A stretch of 64,000 nucleotides of DNA from Microbacterium sp. (lineage in GTDB: Bacteria > Actinomycetota > Actinomycetes > Actinomycetales > Microbacteriaceae), in the NCBI GenBank assembly GCA_003524435.1, contig DQHP01000027.1:23625-87624 (forward strand), given 5' to 3'. Of the stretch, positions 59,362-64,000 are shown one piece after another. Position 1 is the stretch's first letter, and each line of letters begins with the position of its first letter. The notes beneath the pieces are model-generated. The model saw only the letters and a list, made by a program, of their open reading frames with translations. It searched no databases and had not been told where the DNA came from. The translations under genes and the position numbers were made by a program.

Positions 59362-61293
59362 GTGCCAATAAAAACCGTCACACCTGAAGATCGGGATTCG
59401 GCACACGTTACTCCAAAGGTAGTGGAGTTTCTGCGCAGTCGCATGCTCATGATCTTCGTGATGATCGGTCTTGCAACGGGGATAACACTGTGGGCGACCG
59501 GTCTGGAGACAGCCCTCGCTGTCACTGCGTACCTGGTGCTCGGCCTCGTGATCATGGTCACCGTGATCGACATGGCTCGTGACCTAATGAGCGGGCACTG
59601 GGGGCTCGACATTCTCGCGGTCATCGCCATGGTCGCAACTCTTGCGGTGCAGGAATATGTCGCGGGGCTCATTATCGCGTTGATGCTCACCGGTGGTGAA
59701 GCGCTCGAAGACTTAGCTGCGCGCCGCGCAGGCCGTGAACTTAACCAGCTGTTGAATCGAGCCCCGGTATTTGCGATGCGGATCCACTCGGTCACCGGTG
59801 AGGTCGAGCGTATCGCGATCGAAGAGGTCAGGATTGGCGATGAGTTGTTGGTGCGGTCCTCGGAGATTTTACCGGTCGACGGGGTGCTCATCTCGGATCA
59901 CGCGACGATTGATGAATCATCGGTGACCGGTGAGCCGATACCGGCGAGCTATCGTGCTGGCGAAGCCGTGCTCTCTGGCACGGTGAACAGCACCGCGAGT
60001 TTCACTATGCGTGCGCAGAAGGTTGCGGGCGATTCGAACTATGCGTCAATCGTGCGGCTGGTTGAAGAAGCCGTGGAATCTCGGGCACCGATGGTTCGGC
60101 TCGCCGACCGCTATGCGGTGCCATTCACTATTGTTTCGCTACTCATCGCTGGCTTTGCCTGGTTCTTCAGTGGGGATCCGGTGCGATTCGCCGAGGTGCT
60201 CGTTGTGGCGACTCCATGCCCGTTGCTCATCGCCACCCCTGTCGCGTTCATGGGAGGCATGAGTTCAGCCGCAAAGTTGAACGTCATCATTAAAGACGGT
60301 GGCGTCTTGGAGGTACTCGCCCGGGTCCGTTCGGCCGCGTTTGATAAGACAGGCACCCTGACGGAGGGGAAAGCCGATGTGGTGGATATTCGCTCGGCTT
60401 CCCGCACAGCGAGCGAGACGCTTCGGCTCGCTGCTGCCGCTGAGCAGTTCTCCGTCCATGTATTCGCCGAACCGATCGTGGCTGCGGCAAGAAAACAGCA
60501 GCTCGCACTGCCGGAAATAACGAACGCGGACGAGGTGGCGACAAACGGAGTGCTCGCTTCCCTAGCCGATGGCCTCGTGGTGCGAGTCGGTAAACCCGCG
60601 TTCATCGAGGAGGTGACGGGGCCGATTGTTCGCCCCACTCTCCAGGGAGAGGCTGCCGTGTATGTGTCGGTCGGTGACGAACTAGCTGGCATCATCATTC
60701 TGTCCGACCCGATTCGTCCGGCTGCGGCAGACACCATGGCCCGCCTTCGCGAAGCTGGGGTGACGGAGATCGCGATGGTGACCGGCGATGTCGCGCCAAC
60801 CGCTGAGTCTGTCGCGCGCGCGGTTGGTATTGGAACAGTTCACGCTGAGACCACACCTCAGACAAAGGTCGAGATTGTCCAGGCCATGCGGCCGAGGCCA
60901 GTGCTCATGGTCGGTGATGGAATCAACGATGCTCCCGTACTCGCGGCTGCCGACGTGGGCATCGCGATGGCTGGTCGAGGTGCCACCGTAGCGAGTGAGT
61001 CGGCGGCGGCGGTGATCACTTCAAATGACATTTCGCGCGTGGCAGATGTTGCGTATGTCTCGCGGCGAACCGTGCGGATCGCTTTGCAGTCGATCTGGAT
61101 GGGCATCATCATCTCTGTGGTCTTGATGCTCGTTGCCGCATTCGGGTACCTGCCCGCAGTGGTGGGTGCCCTTCTGCAGGAGATCGTTGATCTCGTCGCC
61201 ATCGTGTCGGCACTCCGAGCACTCCGCGCGCACAAAGGAGTGCAACAGAACCGCGTGACGCGAAGAGAGTTGAGAGTTTTTCCGCCGCCTTGA
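59362..61293 (+). CDS. Heavy-metal P-type ATPase with CPL motif
   Basis: The 643-residue pump has TGEP at 189-192, Cys286-Pro-Leu in ATPCPLLIATPVA, phosphorylated Asp328 in DKTGTLTEG and GDGINDAPV. Two features differ from normal P1B pumps: CPL in place of CPC, and the nucleotide-domain His is followed by Val (His366-Val in SVHVFAEP) rather than Pro. Both occur together in a known but uncharacterised CPL subgroup. The last 20 residues after SALRALRAHKG come from an insertion-sequence fragment, so the native tail was replaced. The start is GTG. Confidence 0.88.
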   Translation: MPIKTVTPEDRDSAHVTPKVVEFLRSRMLMIFVMIGLATGITLWATGLETALAVTAYLVLGLVIMVTVIDMARDLMSGHWGLDILAVIAMVATLAVQEYVAGLIIALMLTGGEALEDLAARRAGRELNQLLNRAPVFAMRIHSVTGEVERIAIEEVRIGDELLVRSSEILPVDGVLISDHATIDESSVTGEPIPASYRAGEAVLSGTVNSTASFTMRAQKVAGDSNYASIVRLVEEAVESRAPMVRLADRYAVPFTIVSLLIAGFAWFFSGDPVRFAEVLVVATPCPLLIATPVAFMGGMSSAAKLNVIIKDGGVLEVLARVRSAAFDKTGTLTEGKADVVDIRSASRTASETLRLAAAAEQFSVHVFAEPIVAAARKQQLALPEITNADEVATNGVLASLADGLVVRVGKPAFIEEVTGPIVRPTLQGEAAVYVSVGDELAGIIILSDPIRPAAADTMARLREAGVTEIAMVTGDVAPTAESVARAVGIGTVHAETTPQTKVEIVQAMRPRPVLMVGDGINDAPVLAAADVGIAMAGRGATVASESAAAVITSNDISRVADVAYVSRRTVRIALQSIWMGIIISVVLMLVAAFGYLPAVVGALLQEIVDLVAIVSALRALRAHKGVQQNRVTRRELRVFPPP

Positions 61294-61357
61294 TCGCGGT
61301 GGCACGATTCGTGCTGTCGCGGCTGAGCTGGGGTTGAGTGTTGAGTCGTGTTATCGG
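61274..61357 (+). mobile_element. IS30-like transposase N-terminal fragment
   Basis: A frame of about 28 codons reads EFFRRLDRGGTIRAVAAELG and LSVESCYR, a transposase helix-turn-helix as seen at the start of IS30-type enzymes. It is truncated at about 61355, where the IS3 remnant begins, and its other end lies in the 3' end of the ATPase gene. No inverted repeats are left. Confidence 0.55.
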
Positions 61358-62012
61358 TGAGCCAAAGCTGGTTCGGCCCGTCTGCGGTGAACTCGTGCCG
61401 GACCCGCCCGTTCTCATCAGTGACGGTGCAGAGGTCGTCGTGGACCGCGGGGCCAGGCTTCTTGCCGTTGCGTCCGCGCTTCTTTCCGAACACGCTCCAC
61501 CAGCCGTTGGACGATGTGATGCGCCACGCCGTCCGATCTGCCATCGCTTCACCGGCGTCGCGGGCCTCATCGGCGAGGAGCCGGTGCCCGAACTCGGGGT
61601 CGTCCCTGTGCGCGTCGAACAGCGCGTTCGCGCGATACGCTTCCACCACCTCGCTACCGGTGATCGGGTTCGCCAGCCACCGGTAGTACGGCTGACGAGC
61701 AAGCTTCAATACCCGACACGTCACCGTCACGGGGATCCCCGATGCGGTGAGCTCAGTCACGAGCGGGTAAAATCTTTTCCCGGAAGATTCGCCTGCGACA
61801 GATATGCCGCAGCACGGGGCAACATGTCATTCTCCTGCTTCAGCAGCCGAATTCTCTTACTCGCCTCCCGCAACTTCACGGCACCATTACGAGTCGCGCC
61901 GGGATTCTCACCGTCGTGGACCCCATCAGAGGGATAGGGCTTAGGCGTGACACCATTCTTCCAAGCCGCCCTCCCGGGTAAGCCAGATCAACGTCACCTA
62001 TGTCCTGAAACA
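61355..62012 (-). mobile_element. Decayed IS3-family element (relative of the intact copy)
   Basis: Read on the minus strand: a terminal repeat TGTTTCAGGACATAGGTGAC at 62012, an OrfA that keeps only its start (PKPYPSDG) and zipper end (KLREASKRIRLLKQEND), then OrfB residues 1-135, very like the intact OrfB up to QLWLTD, where it is cut. The second half of OrfB, with two of the DDE residues, and the left end are missing. Confidence 0.85.
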
Positions 62013-62324
62013 TCACAACCTCACGACGCCCTCGGGGCTTTTGCATACGACGGGCGAGATCTCGGGGCGTGCGAAATCACTCGTAACGCGTCGGATAAGC
62101 ATCCGTTAACCTCCCGTTCACGGCGGCCATGTTGCGCGGCAATCGTCCACATCCGGCGCCTTCGTAGTCTCCAACCATCCGCCAAAGAGAGCGGGTGATG
62201 GAGATCCGAGGAGTCCGTGTGCAGAGTTACGGCGTCACCGCCAATGAATCCAAGCGGTTCCGTGAAGTGGCCGAACGCGCTGCCGCGGCTGCCTCACCGC
62301 AGCTGCTCTCCGCCTTCCGTTCAC
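62013..62324. other. Spacer without recognised gene
   Basis: No frame with family-like sequence is seen up to about 62250. The last 75 bp may code for the linker of the LuxR-type remnant that follows (CCGCAGCTGCTCTCC region reading SPQLLSAFRS in a different frame). Confidence 0.4.
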
Positions 62325-62429
62325 CTGTCGATGGTGAAAAACTACATCTCCTCCATCCTGGTGAAGCTCGGAGCCCGTGACCGCACCAATGCCGTACTGC
62401 GAGCCATCCGTGAAGGATTGCTTGGTTAA
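62325..62429 (+). pseudogene. LuxR/NarL-family response regulator C-terminal fragment
   Basis: The frame reads LSMVKNYISSILVKLGARDR, then TNAVLRAIREGLLG and stop. This is the recognition-helix end of a NarL-type DNA-binding domain. The receiver domain and most of the helix-turn-helix are absent. It is a stump left by deletion. Confidence 0.75.
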
Positions 62430-62688
62430 AGAGCATTGGGTCACATGTCGTAGATCGCTGATTTTATGCGGCAGAACGCCCGATGCCGATCCGCGGCGCG
62501 AAGGGTCGAGGTCAGTTCAATTCCCACGCCGTGGTGTGCACGCTCATTGAGGTTCGAGCTTTAGGTGTCTCGGATTTTTGCCCACGGTCCCACGATGGAT
62601 CTCGTCTTGCTTCGCCAGTTCGCCGATCCGCGAACCTACAAGGATTCCTTGCGTGTTCAGCCGATTGCGCTCACCATAGTCGCCTGAG
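62430..62688. other. Spacer without recognised gene
   Basis: Short frames exist on both strands, but none resembles a known family and none has a ribosome-binding site. Confidence 0.4.
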
Positions 62689-62898
62689 GCGACGGGCGCG
62701 ACGGAGCTAACGAGACGCCGGTACTGGGCGGCCGAACTGCGCAAGCGTGCGGAGACCTCTGCGGGTGGTCCAGCATCATTACCCCGAACGACGGACCCAC
62801 GGCGCTGCGGACGGCGCTGCCGATCCTCACGGAGAGGATGAGCGGGAGGGGTCTGCTACTCGCAGGACTCCGCGCGCAGTACTCTGCAATTGCGTGAG
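62689..62898 (+). pseudogene. Possible C-terminal gene remnant, unknown family
   Basis: Seventy codons are open from a stop at 62686 with no start codon. The translation (WSSIITPNDGPTALRTALPI, then LTERMSGRG, ending AQYSAIA) and GC-rich third positions look coding. It may be the end of a lost gene. No family is recognised, and chance cannot be ruled out. Confidence 0.3.
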
Positions 62899-63183
62899 TT
62901 GGTGTGCCGTCCATCTCGGCCCGGTGCCTGGTCATAGGAGCCGTATCCGCTTTCCGATACCGGAGGTCCACTTAGAAAAACGTTGAGAAGTCGGCGTTTC
63001 GTACCTGTGGACAACTTCTCCGGCGTCCCCCCGGCGTCCCCCGACTCAGTCAGTACGGCGTTCATTCTGGCGAGCGCGGCGGTATCAGCGTCGTTACCCA
63101 TGTAATGCGCGTACGTGTCCGCGGTCAGCTTGGCTGTGGAGTGTCCGCGCCATACCTGAACCGTCTTCAGGTCTACGGCGTCT
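62856..63183 (-). pseudogene. Tyrosine recombinase (phage-type integrase) C-terminal fragment
   Basis: The minus-strand frame reads DLKTVQVWRGHSTAKLTADT, then YAHYMGNDADTAALARMNAV. This is the end of a tyrosine recombinase with the catalytic His (in RGHS) and the nucleophilic Tyr (in DTYAH). The rest of the enzyme is missing: upstream of residue DL, near 63183, the frame is antisense to another truncated gene. The exact stop is uncertain; the frame is open to 62856. Confidence 0.8.
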
Positions 63184-63641
63184 TTGTCGCGATCTATCAG
63201 GCCAAGGAGGCTGTAGCGGCACAGATCGATGCGCAGGACGCACGAGATGAGGCCAAGGCTCACGAAGAGGCGGCGCTCATCGCGTCCCAGGAGTCAGCTT
63301 CGGCCGCAGGGCGATCCGCGGCTGCCCTCGAAGAGTCGAACGACATCGCGCGCCAAACACTGCCTCGCGACCCCTGGACGTTGACCTCGCACAGCAAGAG
63401 CAAGTACGAGCTGAGGAACGACAGCGCGGACACGCTCTGGGCCGTCAGCGTTATCCAGGCGGACGGTGGCAACGACGTGAGCCCATTCGTGGACATGCCC
63501 GTTGACCAGCTCCACCCAGGAGAGTCAATCTATCTCGACTACTCCAAAAATCTCGGCAGCCCCGCGTCCGCCACGATCATCGCTTCCTGGGGCTCTCCCG
63601 ACTCGACGGAACAGAAGACGTGGCGTCGAACGCTCAGCTGA
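63184..63641 (+). pseudogene. 5'-truncated conserved hypothetical protein gene
   Basis: From about 63184 the frame reads FVAIYQAKEAVAAQI, then an Ala/Glu-rich coiled coil (about 40 residues) and a beta-rich domain (STEQKTWRRTLS at the end). Proteins of this build normally start with a membrane helix, which is missing here. The open frame extends left to 63105, but that part is antisense to the integrase fragment. The 3' end is intact. Confidence 0.6.
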
Positions 63642-63707
63642 CGGAGTGCGCGGGCTGGATAACTGGGGTCCTTTTGGGGTCTCACGCGGTTCCGAGACAT
63701 GCAGAAG

Positions 63708-63735
63708 GCCCGGAGACTCTTGCGAGTTTCCGGGC
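63708..63735. terminator. Hairpin terminator next to the tRNA-Pro fragment
   Basis: A 12-bp stem (GCCCGGAGACTC and its complement with one G-U pair) has a TTGC loop and a T-rich tail on the plus strand. It lies 10 bp beyond the tRNA 3' end and could serve as the original tRNA terminator on the minus strand and for the gene ending at 63641. Confidence 0.75.
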
Positions 63736-63744
63736 TCTTCTCAG

Positions 63745-63786
63745 TCGGGCTGACAGGATTTGAACCTGCGACCCCTTGACCCCCAG
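63745..63786 (-). other. 3' half of tRNA-Pro(GGG): attachment-site copy
   Basis: The minus strand holds 42 nt of tRNA-Pro from the anticodon loop (CTGGGGG, anticodon GGG) through the variable loop, the T arm (CAGGTTCAAATCCTG) and the acceptor strand (CAGCCCG plus A). The 5' half is absent: the base next to the loop starts unrelated sequence, so the anticodon stem cannot form. Integrases of mobile elements commonly use exactly this anticodon-loop-to-3'-end segment as core site. The element should lie to the right. Confidence 0.85.
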
Positions 63787-64000
63787 GTAGACGGTTCAGC
63801 TCAGATCCTTGATTTTCCGGGGTTCTCCGCCCTCAAACGACCCCATTTCACGTCATGGATTGCATGGTTTGCATGCATCAGGTCCCGGTCAGGTCCCGGC
63901 TCTTGGTAGATCTCCACAGACCCTTCGGGAGTTTACGTGGGGTTTACGGCCGGCATACGATCCGCGTTCCTCTACAGCTAGGTACGTATCCGGATAGCGC
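63787..64000. other. Probable element end with paired direct repeats (arm-type sites)
   Basis: Three pairs of short direct repeats occur within 90 bp: TTGCATG at 63860 and 63869, CAGGTCCCGG at 63879 and 63890, and GTTTACG at 63931 and 63942. The 9-11 bp spacing places each pair on one DNA face, as in integrase or excisionase arm sites. No gene is seen before the window ends. Confidence 0.5.

Noticed and set aside
62544..62744. Minus-strand 66-codon frame in the debris region
   Set aside because: No recognisable family, no ribosome-binding site and it overlaps the better-looking frame at 62689.
63745..63786. A functional tRNA-Pro gene
   Set aside because: The D arm, the 5' acceptor strand and the 5' anticodon stem are all missing; only the 3' half is present.
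1..64000. CRISPR array, rRNA genes or intact tRNA genes
   Set aside because: No regularly spaced identical repeats, no ribosomal RNA blocks and no complete cloverleaf were seen in reading both strands.

Overview
The window comes from the chromosome of a high-GC Gram-positive actinobacterium, most likely a member of Microbacteriaceae close to Microbacterium. The evidence is the GC-rich third codon positions, frequent GTG starts, a mycobacterium-like gene order (mraZ-rsmH-ftsL-ftsI on one side and idsA/Rv2175c/pknL/aroG/acyltransferase/fadD on the other), a GarA-FtsR-MerR block, and many apparently leaderless genes with a TANNNT -10 hexamer 6-7 nt before the start codon. The genus call rests on remembered protein families, not on a database search.

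Positions 1-49,160 look like ordinary core chromosome. The division/cell-wall operon runs leftward (murF partial, ftsI, ftsL-like, rsmH, mraZ) behind a triple MraZ box. Next come a polyprenyl diphosphate synthase, an Rv2175c-type DNA-binding protein, a secreted LysM/lysozyme-like protein, a PASTA Ser/Thr kinase, class II DAHP synthase, a lysophosphatidate acyltransferase, an acyl-CoA ligase, peptide deformylase, a MinD-like ATPase with a long EPK-rich extension, pyruvate carboxylase, a ParA-like ATPase, the two MerR regulators with GarA, CopC and Lpd. From 25 to 35 kb there is lipid and redox metabolism: GlpD, a TetR regulator, an alkylglycerone-phosphate-synthase-like flavoprotein, a diacylglycerol kinase, a cholesterol-oxidase-like GMC enzyme, then an opposite-strand operon resembling srsABC (type III polyketide synthase, methyltransferase, FAD monooxygenase). 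From 36 to 41.7 kb lies a translationally coupled ImuA'-ImuB-DnaE2 mutasome. Between 42 and 49 kb are membrane and redox genes, including a methyltransferase/thioredoxin-reductase-like fusion divergent from an XRE-cupin regulator, with a clear palindromic operator between them.

Positions about 49,180-63,200 form a decayed accessory region. It holds the remains of a nitrate/molybdenum module: a NarK-type transporter cut by an intact IS3-family element with a 3-bp duplication, a cupin stump, a membrane cytochrome-b/sulfite-oxidase-like oxidoreductase frameshifted in a G9 tract into moaA, and a moaA pseudogene. It continues with a metal module: an HMA chaperone, a CPG-type P-type ATPase, a cupin, an MDR oxidoreductase, a methyltransferase with an internal deletion, an FLP-like Crp/Fnr regulator and a CPL-type P-type ATPase. 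The metal module has a palindrome and a CsoR-like inverted repeat upstream. It is followed by nested IS30-like and IS3 fragments, a LuxR stump, and an integrase C-terminus fused head-to-head with a 5'-truncated gene.

At 63,745-63,786 the window contains only the 3' half of a tRNA-Pro(GGG) on the minus strand, next to a terminator. The sequence to its right has paired direct repeats like integrase arm sites. This looks like the distal attachment site of an integrated element that continues past the right edge of the window, where the intact tRNA gene would be expected.
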